The translations under genes were made by a program, and so were the position numbers. Under the pieces are notes generated by a model that was not told the DNA's origin, made no database searches, and saw only the letters and a program-made list of their open reading frames with translations. A DNA stretch of 64,000 nt from Plantibacter sp. PA-3-X8 (lineage in GTDB: Bacteria > Actinomycetota > Actinomycetes > Actinomycetales > Microbacteriaceae): contig NZ_CP033107.1 in assembly GCF_003856975.1 (NCBI RefSeq), positions 1,612,001-1,676,000 on the forward strand, given 5' to 3'. Of this stretch, positions 35,657 to 44,301 are shown piece by piece; position 1 is the stretch's first letter; every line of letters starts with the position of its first letter.

Positions 35657-38541
35657 GCGTCGACCTTCGATTCAGCGATGGCGGTGGGAGTTGAGGAGTT
35701 GGCGGCGCGGTCGAGGTCGAGTACCTCCGGCGCCGCGGTCGGCAGGACGTCGGCGAGCGAGGTCGCGTCCGCGGTGCCGACGACGATCGTGAGCGGCCGA
35801 CGCGAGCGTTCCGCGGCTCTGGTCGCCGTCAGGAGGTGCTCGTACAGTCCGCGTCTCGTGTCGTCGTCCGGCACGGTGTCGACCCCATCGAGGACGATGA
35901 CGGCCGGGCGTTCGGCCAGCGCCGAAGCGAGCGTCCCGACGGGTTCGCCGTGGTCGAGACGGACGTACGCGACGCGGGACCGGACGGCCCCGGCGCGGAC
36001 CGGCAGGACCAGGCCGGCGACCTTGAGTCGACCGTGGTCGGGTTCGAGGCGACCGGCCAGCGTCAGCAGGAGGGCGGTGACCGAAACCGGGCGCGCGCCC
36101 TGCACCGCGAGCACGCCACCGACGGCGACCGTCGTGTCGACGTCCTCGTACAGCGGGCCGTCCGCGCCGGCCAGGGTGACCCCGGCGGCGGCGATGGCGA
36201 CCTCGTCACCGTTGCGCCACTCGCGCAGCTCGAGTTCGCGCTGCAGGCCCTCGCCCTCGACGTCGAACGACGGCAGGATGCGGTCGAGCCACTTCGGCAG
36301 GTACCAGGCGTGGTCGCCGAGGAGCGCGAGCACCGCCGGCACGAGGGTCATGCGCACGATGAACGCGTCGACGAAGACGCCGACCGCGAGCCCGAGGGCG
36401 ATCGGCTTGATGTTCGTGTCGCCCTCCGGCACGAAGGCGGCGAAGACCGCGAACATGATGACGGCGGCGGCGGTGACGACCTTCGCCGAGCCGAGGAAGC
36501 CGGTCTCGACGGACCGCCTCGCGAGTCCCGAATGGACGAAGTCCTCGCGCATCCGGGAGACGAGGAAGACCTCGTAGTCCATCGCGAGTCCGAACAGGAC
36601 ACCCATGAGGATGATCGGCATGAAGCTGATCACCGGACCGGTCCTCGCGACGTGGAGGGCCTCGGCGAACACGCCGTGCTCGAAGACGAGGGCCACGACG
36701 CCGAACGACGCGGCTACCGACAGCAGGTAGCCGAGGGTCGCCTTGATCGGTACCCAGATGGAGCGGAAGACCATCGTCAGGAGCACGAGCGACAGGCCGA
36801 CGACGATCAGACCGAAGGGGAGGAGGGCGCCGCCGAGGCGGTCGGAGATGTCGATCCCGATGGCCGTGAACCCGGTGACCTGGAGGTCGACGTCGTACTC
36901 GTCCTGGAAGTACTGGTGCAGTCCTCGGATCTCGGCGACGAGGTCCTTCGTCGCCTGGGAGTCGGGACTGCCGCTCGGGATGACCTGGATGATCCCGGTG
37001 TCGGCCGTCGCGTTGGGGGTGGCGAGCGGGACGGCGGCGACGCCGTCGAGTCCCTCGATCTCCTGCTTGAGGTCGGCCATGAGTCCGAGCGGGTCGGTAC
37101 TGCCGACGATGCCGCCGGTGACGATGAGTGGCCCGTTGAAGCCCTCACCGAAGTGCTCGGAGACGAGGTCGTACGTCGTGCGGGCTCCGTCGCCCTCCGG
37201 CAGGGAACCGGCGTCGGGGAGCGCGAGTCGGAGTGACAGGGCGGGGATGGCGAGGGCGCCCAGGACGGCGACGACGGCGACGATCGTGACGATGGGGAGT
37301 CGCGTGACGCCGCGCACCCAGCCGAGGAAGAAGCGGTTGGGGTGCCCTTCGACAGGCTCAGGGACCGCGGTGTTGTGCTCAGGGGCAGCGGTGCGGTGCT
37401 CAGGGACCGCGTGGTGGTGCTCAGGGACCGCGGTGTGGTGCGCGGGGACCGAGTCCTGTGGGCCGTCGACCGGCTCGGCAGCGCCCCGGGCCGCCGCGCG
37501 CTTCCTGGCCCGCTTCGCCTTGGGCCGGAGGCGTTCGCCGGCGAAGCCGAGCATGGCCGGGATGAGGGTGAGCGAGATGACGACCGCGATCGCGACACCG
37601 ACAGCCGCGGCGACACCCATCGTCGTGAGGAACGGGATGTTCGCGACCGCGAGCCCGAGGAGGGCGATGATGACCGTGAGGCCCGCGAAGATGACGGCGG
37701 AACCGGCCGTCGCGGTCGCGCGGGCGGCTGATTCGGCCGGGTCGAGCCCGCTGCGCAGGCCGTCCTGGTGTCTCGAGATGATGAACAGCGCGTAGTCGAT
37801 CCCGACGGCGAGTCCGAGCATGAGCGCCAGCATCGGCGTCGTGGAGGAGATCGGCCCGAAGACCGTCGCCACGAAGATGAGCGCCATCGAGATGCCGACC
37901 CCGAGCAGTGCGGTGATGAGTGGCATACCCGCGGCGAGGAAGGAGCCGAAGGTGAGGATGAGGACGACGAGCGCGACGACCACGCCGACGAGCTCGATGA
38001 CACTCAGTGTCGGGAGGCTGTTGCTGAAGAGCTGCCCGCCGAGAGAGGACTCCGCGCCGGCCGGGAGTGCTTTCGCCAGGCTCGCCTCGGCGTCCTCCAC
38101 GTCGCTGATCGTGGCGGCGGTGATGTCGGTCTGCGCGCCGTCGAACTGGATCGAGATGAGCGCCGCCCGCTGATCCTCCGAGACCGCCCCCGTCACGTTC
38201 TCGTCGAAGGGGGAGACCGCCTGCTCGACCTGCCCGATGTCGCCCAGGGCGGTGACGGCGTCGTCGATCGCCGACCGGACCCCGGCGTCCGCGACGGTGT
38301 CGCCCTTCGGTGCGACGACGATGATCTGTGCCGAGGCACCGGCCACCTGCGGGAAGGTGTGGTCGAGCGAGTCGAGCGCCTCCTGCGACTCCGTGCCGGG
38401 GATGGAGAAGGCGTTGTCGGTTCCCTGGTTGAAGAGCAGCGCGCCGCCACCCGCGAGGGCGAGCACGGCGATCCAGAGGATCAGCACGAGCTTGCGGGCG
38501 CCGAACGCCCAGCGGCCGAGGGTGTAGAGCAGTGAGGACAC
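35653..38541 (-). CDS. MMPL/RND-type transporter with C-terminal ABC-ATPase-like pseudodomain
   Basis: This 962-residue protein has about 12 helices in residues 1-760 and two large outside loops. The paired Asp-Tyr proton-relay motifs GLAVGIDYALFI and GLAMDYEVFLV are intact, so pumping should work. The cytosolic loop near residues 363-399 contains heptads such as VPEHHHA ending in VPEPVEG, encoded by the family 1 repeat. From about residue 770 an ABC-ATPase-like region follows. Its P-loop reads QGARPVSVTALLLTLAG (no lysine), then LEPDHGRLKVAG, then a Walker B-like AVIVLDGVD. Hydrolysis is unlikely. GTG start with AGGAG upstream; divergent TetR gene. Confidence 0.88.
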   Translation of the reverse strand: MSSLLYTLGRWAFGARKLVLILWIAVLALAGGGALLFNQGTDNAFSIPGTESQEALDSLDHTFPQVAGASAQIIVVAPKGDTVADAGVRSAIDDAVTALGDIGQVEQAVSPFDENVTGAVSEDQRAALISIQFDGAQTDITAATISDVEDAEASLAKALPAGAESSLGGQLFSNSLPTLSVIELVGVVVALVVLILTFGSFLAAGMPLITALLGVGISMALIFVATVFGPISSTTPMLALMLGLAVGIDYALFIISRHQDGLRSGLDPAESAARATATAGSAVIFAGLTVIIALLGLAVANIPFLTTMGVAAAVGVAIAVVISLTLIPAMLGFAGERLRPKAKRARKRAAARGAAEPVDGPQDSVPAHHTAVPEHHHAVPEHRTAAPEHNTAVPEPVEGHPNRFFLGWVRGVTRLPIVTIVAVVAVLGALAIPALSLRLALPDAGSLPEGDGARTTYDLVSEHFGEGFNGPLIVTGGIVGSTDPLGLMADLKQEIEGLDGVAAVPLATPNATADTGIIQVIPSGSPDSQATKDLVAEIRGLHQYFQDEYDVDLQVTGFTAIGIDISDRLGGALLPFGLIVVGLSLVLLTMVFRSIWVPIKATLGYLLSVAASFGVVALVFEHGVFAEALHVARTGPVISFMPIILMGVLFGLAMDYEVFLVSRMREDFVHSGLARRSVETGFLGSAKVVTAAAVIMFAVFAAFVPEGDTNIKPIALGLAVGVFVDAFIVRMTLVPAVLALLGDHAWYLPKWLDRILPSFDVEGEGLQRELELREWRNGDEVAIAAAGVTLAGADGPLYEDVDTTVAVGGVLAVQGARPVSVTALLLTLAGRLEPDHGRLKVAGLVLPVRAGAVRSRVAYVRLDHGEPVGTLASALAERPAVIVLDGVDTVPDDDTRRGLYEHLLTATRAAERSRRPLTIVVGTADATSLADVLPTAAPEVLDLDRAANSSTPTAIAESKVDA
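37345..37455 (-). repeat. Family 1 repeat and 21-bp degenerate repeats inside the MMPL coding sequence
   Basis: A full family 1 element at 37345-37366 is followed by four 21-bp degenerate units with the core GCTCAGGGACCGC. In the MMPL frame they encode four heptads of the pattern (V/A)P(A/E)H(H/R/N)(T/H)A and then VPEPVEG. The reading frame stays open. Confidence 0.85.
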
Positions 38542-38605
38542 GCGTCGCTCCTAGGGAGGTCGGCGCTGCTTGCAGGCGAGCCGACGGAAATATTCGAACA
38601 GGATC

Positions 38606-38655
38606 GATACAGCGGTGTATCCGATACACGACTGTATTGGATACAGTGGTGTATC
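38606..38655. promoter_or_regulatory. Three tandem 16-bp operator boxes at 17-bp period
   Basis: GATACAGCGGTGTATC (38606-38621), GATACACGACTGTATT (38623-38638) and GATACAGTGGTGTATC (38640-38655) are inverted repeats spaced one base apart. They lie between the divergent MMPL and TetR genes, the expected place for a repressor array controlling both. Confidence 0.8.
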
Positions 38656-38680
38656 GGCAAGAAGTCGGTCGAGCTGTCAG

Positions 38681-38692
38681 TAAGGTGTCAGG
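38681..38692 (+). promoter_or_regulatory. Candidate leaderless -10 box of the TetR gene
   Basis: TAAGGT at 38681-38686, six bases, then the ATG at 38693. Confidence 0.5.
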
Positions 38693-39379
38693 ATGCGCGT
38701 GCACGAAGCGGTCGAGTCCCCGAGCGACGAGGCTCCGGTCGAGTCCGCGCGTCGGCAGCGGACACGCGAGCGGCTCGTCGACGCCGCCTACGAGGTCTTC
38801 GCCGAGTTCGGCGTCCACGCGGCGTCCGTCGAGCAGATCAGTGAGCGCGCGGGCTTCACCCGTGGCGCCTTCTACTCCAACTTCGATTCGAAGGAGGAGT
38901 TGTTCTTCGCCCTCGAATCACGCGAGAACCAGCTCCGACTCGATCGTCTGGAGGCCGGACTGCAGGCGGTCAGCCCGTCGCTCCTCGATGCAGCGGGCCG
39001 GTACACCGAGGGCTCGCTCGAGGCCCTGATCCGTGCCTTCCTCGAACTCCAGCCGGACGACCGCCGCTGGTGCCTCGTGCAGTCGGAGTTCCGGATGCTG
39101 GCGATGCGCGACGCCGACGTCGCAGCCCGCTACCTCCAGCACCAGGAGAGTGCCGGCCGCCAGCTCGCCGCGTGGCTCGACCAGGCGGCCGGACTCGCAC
39201 ACGTCCGGTTCACGATCCCGACGCCCGACATCGCGAACATCGTCGTCGCCCTCTACGAGTCGGCCATCCAGACGGCCGTGCTCATGGACCCGGACGGCGA
39301 TGAGGGCTCACCGCGCGAGCTCGCGATGCGCACGCTCCCGGCCATCGTCCGCGCCCTGACCGAGTCGGTCACCGACTGA
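38693..39379 (+). CDS. TetR-family repressor of the MMPL-YhgE/Pip operon
   Basis: This 228-residue protein has the helix-turn-helix VHAASVEQISERAGFTRGAF, continuing YSNFDSKEELF, near residues 42-72. The C-terminal domain is of the TetR type. It is divergent from the MMPL gene across a region with three phased operator boxes, so local repression and autorepression are likely. The inducer is unknown. The ATG has no SD but follows TAAGGT by six bases. Its stop lies two bases from the convergent VOC gene. Confidence 0.88.
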   Translation: MRVHEAVESPSDEAPVESARRQRTRERLVDAAYEVFAEFGVHAASVEQISERAGFTRGAFYSNFDSKEELFFALESRENQLRLDRLEAGLQAVSPSLLDAAGRYTEGSLEALIRAFLELQPDDRRWCLVQSEFRMLAMRDADVAARYLQHQESAGRQLAAWLDQAAGLAHVRFTIPTPDIANIVVALYESAIQTAVLMDPDGDEGSPRELAMRTLPAIVRALTESVTD

Positions 39380-39381
39380 CG

Positions 39382-39837
39382 TCAGGCGGACTCGCCGGAT
39401 CGATCCGGCTGCAGCGCCTGGGCCAGCATGACGATGATGCCGCTCGGCCCGCGCACGTAGCTGAGCTTGTAGACGCCCTGATAGTCCGCCACGCCACGGA
39501 GCGGGAAGCAGCCGTGTCTGGCGGCGATCGCCAGCGCCTCGTCGATGTCGTCGACGGCGAATGCGACGCGGTGCATGCCGATCTCGTTCGGCAGTGTCGG
39601 CTCAGTCTCGATCGCGTCCGGGTGGAGGTACTCGAAGAGTTCGAGGCGTCCGTGACCGTCCGGCGTCTGCAACATCGCGATCCTGGCGTGATTGCCGTCG
39701 AGGCCCACGGCCGTGTCGGCCCACTCGCCGCTCACCGTGTCGCGGCCGAGTACGGTGAGGCCGAGGTCGGTGAAGAAGGCGATCGTCGCCTCGAGATCGC
39801 GGACCGCGATCCCGACGTTCTCGAGTCTGATGTCCAT
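39382..39837 (-). CDS. VOC/glyoxalase-superfamily protein
   Basis: This 151-residue protein has two beta-alpha-beta-beta-beta modules. RLENVGIAVRDLEATIAFFTDLG opens the first; MHRVAFAVDDIDEALAIAARHG opens the second, and RGPSGIIVMLAQAL closes it. Histidine and glutamate positions are compatible with a metal site (His in MHRVAF, Glu in LELFEY). The enzyme activity is unknown. The ATG at 39837 was preferred to an in-frame GTG nine bases earlier; TAGCGT lies seven bases before the ATG. Confidence 0.82.
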   Translation of the reverse strand: MDIRLENVGIAVRDLEATIAFFTDLGLTVLGRDTVSGEWADTAVGLDGNHARIAMLQTPDGHGRLELFEYLHPDAIETEPTLPNEIGMHRVAFAVDDIDEALAIAARHGCFPLRGVADYQGVYKLSYVRGPSGIIVMLAQALQPDRSGESA

Positions 39838-39923
39838 GGGCTGCACGCTACCCGGCCGCGCGGGCCCGATCCAGGGTCTCCTGGAGCGGGCCCGCGTCGG
39901 AGCAGCCAGGCGGCGGCCCCGAC

Positions 39924-41135
39924 TCAGCCGCTGAGGGCCGAGGTCGGTGGCGTCCTGGCTGCTCGGATCGCCGGGTAGAGGCCGGCGATCGCCCCGATCA
40001 CCAGGGTCGCGCCGACGCCCGCGAGCAGCACCTCCGGGGGTACCGCCGTCGGCCAGTCGTTCACCGCGGCGACGACGCTCGTGACGCCGGTACCGATCGC
40101 GGCGCCCGCGACCCCGCCGAGCGCGGAGAGGAGGAGTGCCTCGGTGAGGAACTGGGACCGGATGTGGCCCCGCGTGGCCCCGAGGGCGCGACGAAGGCCG
40201 ATCTCGCGTCGGCGTTCCAGGACCGAGATGACCATCGTGTTCGCCACCCCGATGCCGCCGACGAGCAGGGCGACGGAACCGAGTCCGAGGAGGAGACCGG
40301 TGAAGGCTTGGTCGGCGGCCTGCTTGGCGGCGAGGGCGTCCGACGGCCTGGAGACCTCGACCTCCTCGGGTGCAGCAGGGTTCACGGTGCGGGGGAGGAG
40401 CTCGCGGACGGCCTCGACGCGTTCGTCGGAGGACCGTTCGTAGACCGTGGTCGGTTTGCCGTCGTACCCGAAGCGTTCGGCGGCGACGGTCTCACCGATC
40501 ATCACCGTGGTGTCGAGTTCCGGGGCGAGGTCGAGCGAATCCAGGATGCCCACCACCGTGAAGTACTGGTCGCCGAGCTGGATCATCGAGCCGACCGTAG
40601 CGATACCCAGCCGTTCCGCGGCTTTCGACCCCAGGACGACCGCGGGGTAGCTCGCCGTCGCCCGGTTCAGCCACTCACCGGTGGCGAGGGTACCGCCCAC
40701 GACGTCCAACAGGCTCTCCGTCACCGCCGCTGCGCCGAGGCCCCCACTCGACGCCCGGTCGATGAGGCTGCTGCGGTAGACGAGGACGCCGTTCAGCACT
40801 GCGGCGGAGCCGGCCTGTTCCACACCGTCGACCAGTCCCACCTTGCCGACGGTGTTCGTGGGCAGGGTCGCTGCCTCACCGAAGAGGTTCTGGCCCGGTT
40901 GGACGGTCAGCAGATTCGTCCCGAGAGCGGAGAGCTGCGCCTGCAGTTTGGCCTGACTGGACGAGGAGATGCCGACGACCGCGATCATCGCCGCGATGCC
41001 GATCGCGATCCCGAGGGCGGACAGGACCGCGCGCGTCGGCCGTGCCCGCAGACCCGTCGTCCCGAGCCGGAGGACGTCGCGACCGAGGAGCCGCGACCGT
41101 CGATCGTGGTCGGCGTTCATGTGGTCCTCGTTCAT
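39924..41135 (-). CDS. MacB-like ABC permease (FtsX domain)
   Basis: This 403-residue protein has one N-terminal helix (AVLSALGIAIGIAAMIAVVG). A MacB periplasmic core with QLSALGTNLLTVQPGQN and a C-terminal FtsX bundle with ERRREIGLRRALGATRGHI follow. It works with the ATPase encoded just upstream (four-base overlap) and the HlyD/MacA-like protein before that, forming a tripartite-style exporter adapted to a monoderm. The cargo is unknown. Confidence 0.88.
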   Translation of the reverse strand: MNEDHMNADHDRRSRLLGRDVLRLGTTGLRARPTRAVLSALGIAIGIAAMIAVVGISSSSQAKLQAQLSALGTNLLTVQPGQNLFGEAATLPTNTVGKVGLVDGVEQAGSAAVLNGVLVYRSSLIDRASSGGLGAAAVTESLLDVVGGTLATGEWLNRATASYPAVVLGSKAAERLGIATVGSMIQLGDQYFTVVGILDSLDLAPELDTTVMIGETVAAERFGYDGKPTTVYERSSDERVEAVRELLPRTVNPAAPEEVEVSRPSDALAAKQAADQAFTGLLLGLGSVALLVGGIGVANTMVISVLERRREIGLRRALGATRGHIRSQFLTEALLLSALGGVAGAAIGTGVTSVVAAVNDWPTAVPPEVLLAGVGATLVIGAIAGLYPAIRAARTPPTSALSG

Positions 41136-41863
41136 GCGGCCAGCCCCGAATCGCTCACGATCCGGCCGTCGCGGATCGCCACCTGGCGGGGGAGTCGCGC
41201 AGCGAGTTCGGCGTCGTGCGTGATCACGACGATGGTCGTGCCGGCCTCGTGGAGTTCGTGCAGCAGTTCGACGATGCTCGCGCCGGACACGGAGTCCAGG
41301 TTGCCGGTGGGTTCGTCGGCGAGGAGCAACGGCGGGTCACCGACCACGGCGCGTGCGATCGCGACCCGCTGGCGCTCACCGCCGGAGAGCTGGGTCGGGC
41401 GGTGACCGAGACGGTGGCCGAGGCCGACGCGTTCGAGGGCGACGACCGCGCGACGACGGCGCTCGGCCCGGGGGACCCCGGCGTAGATGAGGCCGTCGGC
41501 GACGTTGTCGACCGTGGTCGAGCCGTCGGCGAGGTGGAACTGCTGGAAGACGAAGCCGATGCGGTACGCGCGGAGGGCCGAGAGCTTCGCGTCGGAGAGG
41601 CGTCCGACGTCCGAACCCGCGATGCGGGCGGTCCCACCGGTCGGTCGGTCGAGGGTCCCGATGAGGTTGAGCATCGTCGACTTCCCGGAGCCGCTCGGTC
41701 CGACGATGGCGACGAACTCACCCTCCTCGACCGTCAGGTCGACACCCGCGAGCGCGAGCGTGGGCGGCTCACCGTACTCGCGGGTGACGCCCTCGAGGTG
41801 GATGATCGGTGGACAGGCCGGCCGATCGGCTGCGGCGGACGATGCCGTCATGGTCTCGGTCAT
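41132..41863 (-). CDS. MacB/LolD-type ABC ATPase
   Basis: This 243-residue ATPase has Walker [10 protein letters not shown], the Q-loop stretch IGFVFQQFHLADG, signature [15 protein letters not shown] and Walker B LLLADEPTGNLD. The H-loop is VITHD. ATGA-type overlaps with both neighbours show tight coupling to the membrane-fusion-like protein and the permease. A second in-frame ATG four codons in is also possible. Confidence 0.92.
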   Translation of the reverse strand: MTETMTASSAAADRPACPPIIHLEGVTREYGEPPTLALAGVDLTVEEGEFVAIVGPSGSGKSTMLNLIGTLDRPTGGTARIAGSDVGRLSDAKLSALRAYRIGFVFQQFHLADGSTTVDNVADGLIYAGVPRAERRRRAVVALERVGLGHRLGHRPTQLSGGERQRVAIARAVVGDPPLLLADEPTGNLDSVSGASIVELLHELHEAGTTIVVITHDAELAARLPRQVAIRDGRIVSDSGLAA

Positions 41864-42924
41864 GACACCGGCACCACGACGTCGAGACCTTCGCGGATGC
41901 CGTCGCCTGAGACCTCGACCCGACCATCGGCGAACAGACCGGTCGTGACCGGGACCTGACGGCGCTTCCCGTTCCCCTCGACGACCTCGACGCCGAACGT
42001 CGTGTCATCGATCGCGATGAGCGCTTCCACCGGGACGGAGAGGACGTTCTCACGTCGTTCCGTCGGGAAGCCGACCGTCACGGTCGCGCGCTGCAGATCG
42101 GCTGCGGCCGCCGGATCGTCGAGCGTGATGCCGACCGGGATCGTGACCTTCTTCTGTCCGTCCGCATCAGACTCGGTGGGGACGCCGACATCGGTGACCG
42201 TGCCGGTCGTCCGCTGTCCGCCGGGGAGGTTGACGTCGACCTTCGTCCCGACGACGCCGAGCCGCTGATCGGCGAGCTTCAGCGGGACGTCGATGCGCTT
42301 CACGAGGGACGAGACGGTGACGATCTTGTCCGAGGCGGTGGTGCCGACCGCGGCGTCGACCGATGCGATCCGCACGTCGCCCGTCATGAAGACGACCGAT
42401 CCGAGCTCCAGGCGTCCGGTCTCCTCGACGCCGAGGGCTTTCTGCCACCGCTCGATGGCACGCACGGTCGACGCGGCGAACTCGTCGTCCGGTTCACGGT
42501 CGAAGTAGCCGAGGGCCGCGAGGCTCATCTCGAGTTGCCGGACGTCCGGTCCGTCGGTCATACCGGACTCGAACGCCCGCCAGGTCGGGAGCGGTCCGTG
42601 GAGGAGCACGACCGGGACGTTGTCGAGGGCGTAGAGGGTGCCGCCGAGCGAGACCGTGCTGCCGGGAGCGGGCACCGCCGTGACGATCCCGGCTCCACCG
42701 CCGATGGTGCGCTGGTCCGCGTAGTCGAGGGTGCCGCTCGCCTGCGTCGTGCCCGCGAGGTCGCCGGCGGTGATCGGTGCGGTGCCGGTGCGGATGCTGC
42801 TGACCGGCTCTTCCTGGTTCGTCCCCTGCGTCGGTGCCAGCGTGACCGCCGCGGCGGCGCCGCCTGCAAGCAGGACGGCGCCGACGCAGACGGCCACGAC
42901 GACCCCTCGTCGTCGGTTGCTCAT
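41860..42924 (-). CDS. MacA/HlyD-like adaptor with peptidoglycan-binding domain
   Basis: This 354-residue protein has an N-terminal anchor (RRRGVVVAVCVGAVLLAGGAA-like, residues 4-24). A peptidoglycan-binding domain containing PDVRQLEMSLAALGYF and STVRAIERWQKALG lies near residues 105-150. Beta-barrel elements typical of efflux adaptors follow. In actinobacteria this arrangement accompanies MacB-type exporters. It overlaps the lipoprotein gene upstream and the ATPase gene downstream by four bases. Confidence 0.85.
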   Translation of the reverse strand: MSNRRRGVVVAVCVGAVLLAGGAAAAVTLAPTQGTNQEEPVSSIRTGTAPITAGDLAGTTQASGTLDYADQRTIGGGAGIVTAVPAPGSTVSLGGTLYALDNVPVVLLHGPLPTWRAFESGMTDGPDVRQLEMSLAALGYFDREPDDEFAASTVRAIERWQKALGVEETGRLELGSVVFMTGDVRIASVDAAVGTTASDKIVTVSSLVKRIDVPLKLADQRLGVVGTKVDVNLPGGQRTTGTVTDVGVPTESDADGQKKVTIPVGITLDDPAAAADLQRATVTVGFPTERRENVLSVPVEALIAIDDTTFGVEVVEGNGKRRQVPVTTGLFADGRVEVSGDGIREGLDVVVPVS

Positions 42925-43448
42925 CGGTCGGTGGAGCCGAGCGGCGCGCTCGAGTCGGACGAGAGACCGCAGGCTTCCATCACCTCTTCCGTGACGTCGG
43001 AGGGGATCTGCATGGCCTGCCCTTCCACCGGGTCGGCCATCTCGTATCCCTGTTCGCGGAAGCACTCGGCCATCTCGAGCTGCTGCTCGAAGGCGTCGGC
43101 GACCGCGGGGTTTCCTCCGGTGGGTACTGGAGGCGTCCCGAGACGGTCGATGCAGGTCGCGGAGGCGTCCTGGAAGGCATCCTGGTCTCCGTCGCCGAGG
43201 GTCACGGACGCACCGCCAGAGCCGTTCTGCTCGGGGTCGGGCATGTCGACCCCCTCATCGCGCATGCAGGAGGCGAAGGCGACCTGCCAGTCGTCGAACG
43301 ATTGCACCGCCTTCGGGGTCTGGCTGCTCGAGTCGGGCGAGCCCGAGCTGCAGGCCGCCAACGATCCGATGAGGAACGGGATCGCGATGAATGCGGCGAG
43401 TCTGCCGGCCGGACGGCGGACGGAACGGGTGATGGTGATGTCGGACAT
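42921..43448 (-). CDS. Cysteine-motif lipoprotein of the MacAB-like operon
   Basis: This 175-residue protein has a signal peptide ending LAAC33. Two similar motifs follow, CMRDEGVDMPDP (61-72) and CFREQGYEMADP (129-140). Cys99 and Cys160 lie after each, suggesting a duplicated module with two possible disulfides. The family is not named; such proteins are often next to peptidoglycan-binding adaptors, MacB-type ABC genes and two-component systems. GAGGAGAG precedes the ATG. A ligand-sensing or delivery role is only a guess. Confidence 0.75.
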   Translation of the reverse strand: MSDITITRSVRRPAGRLAAFIAIPFLIGSLAACSSGSPDSSSQTPKAVQSFDDWQVAFASCMRDEGVDMPDPEQNGSGGASVTLGDGDQDAFQDASATCIDRLGTPPVPTGGNPAVADAFEQQLEMAECFREQGYEMADPVEGQAMQIPSDVTEEVMEACGLSSDSSAPLGSTDR

Positions 43449-43638
43449 CTGCTCTCCTCAGTGGGTGGGGCTGACTGGTGACGACCAGTCCACTCGGCGG
43501 CGCGTTGTCGGGGCGTCAAGGAAAACGTTGACGTTCTCTGAACGTCTCGAACGGCACGATAGATAGCCGACACTCGGGGGTTGCTCGATCAGCGTCCGTA
43601 CGATCCCGGAGTCCCCACACCCCATCGAGAGGAACATC

Positions 43639-44301
43639 ATGCGCGTCCTGGTTGCCGAGGACGAGGTCTACCTCGCCGAGGCGGTCCGAGCCGGTCTCCG
43701 GCAGGCGGCGATCGCCGCGGACGTCGTGCACGACGGCGACGCAGCGCTCGAGGCGCTCACGATCAACGACTACGACGTCCTGCTCCTCGACCGGGACCTG
43801 CCGGGCACCCACGGCGACGAGGTGTGCCGAACGGTGGTCGCCGAGCATCCCGGTGTCCGCGTCATGATGCTGACGGCGGCACGTCGACTCGACGACACCG
43901 TGTCCGGCCTTGGCCTCGGCGCCGACGACTACCTGGTGAAGCCGTTCGAGTTCCCGGAGCTCGTGGCCAGGCTCCGCGCGCTCGCCCGGCGCACGGCGGA
44001 GTCGCGCCCTCCGGTCCTCGAGCGTGCCGGAGTGCGAGTCGACCCGTTCCGGCGGGAGGTCTTCCGCGACGGCGTGTACGTGAAGCTGTCACGGAAGGAG
44101 TTCGCGGTCCTCGAGCAGCTGCTGCTCGCCGACGGCGGGGTCGTGAGCGCCGAGACCCTCCTCGAGAAGGCCTGGGACGAGAACGTCGACCCGTTCACGA
44201 ACACCATCCGCGTGACCATCTCGAACCTCCGCCGACGCCTCGGCTCGCCGTGGGTGATCACGACCGTCCCGGGGGCGGGCTACCGGATCGAGGGCGACTG
44301 A
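43639..44301 (+). CDS. OmpR-family response regulator
   Basis: This 220-residue protein has a receiver domain with the phosphoacceptor Asp51 in LLLDRDLPG, acidic AEDE at residues 6-9 and Lys in DDYLVKPF. A C-terminal winged helix (KLSRKEFAVLEQLLLADGGVVSAE, TNTIRVTISNLRRRLG) follows. It is divergent from the MacAB-like operon and overlaps the histidine kinase start (TGATG). Control of the divergent exporter operon is likely. The intergenic region contains AACGT repeats at 43524 and 43541. Confidence 0.93.
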   Translation: MRVLVAEDEVYLAEAVRAGLRQAAIAADVVHDGDAALEALTINDYDVLLLDRDLPGTHGDEVCRTVVAEHPGVRVMMLTAARRLDDTVSGLGLGADDYLVKPFEFPELVARLRALARRTAESRPPVLERAGVRVDPFRREVFRDGVYVKLSRKEFAVLEQLLLADGGVVSAETLLEKAWDENVDPFTNTIRVTISNLRRRLGSPWVITTVPGAGYRIEGD

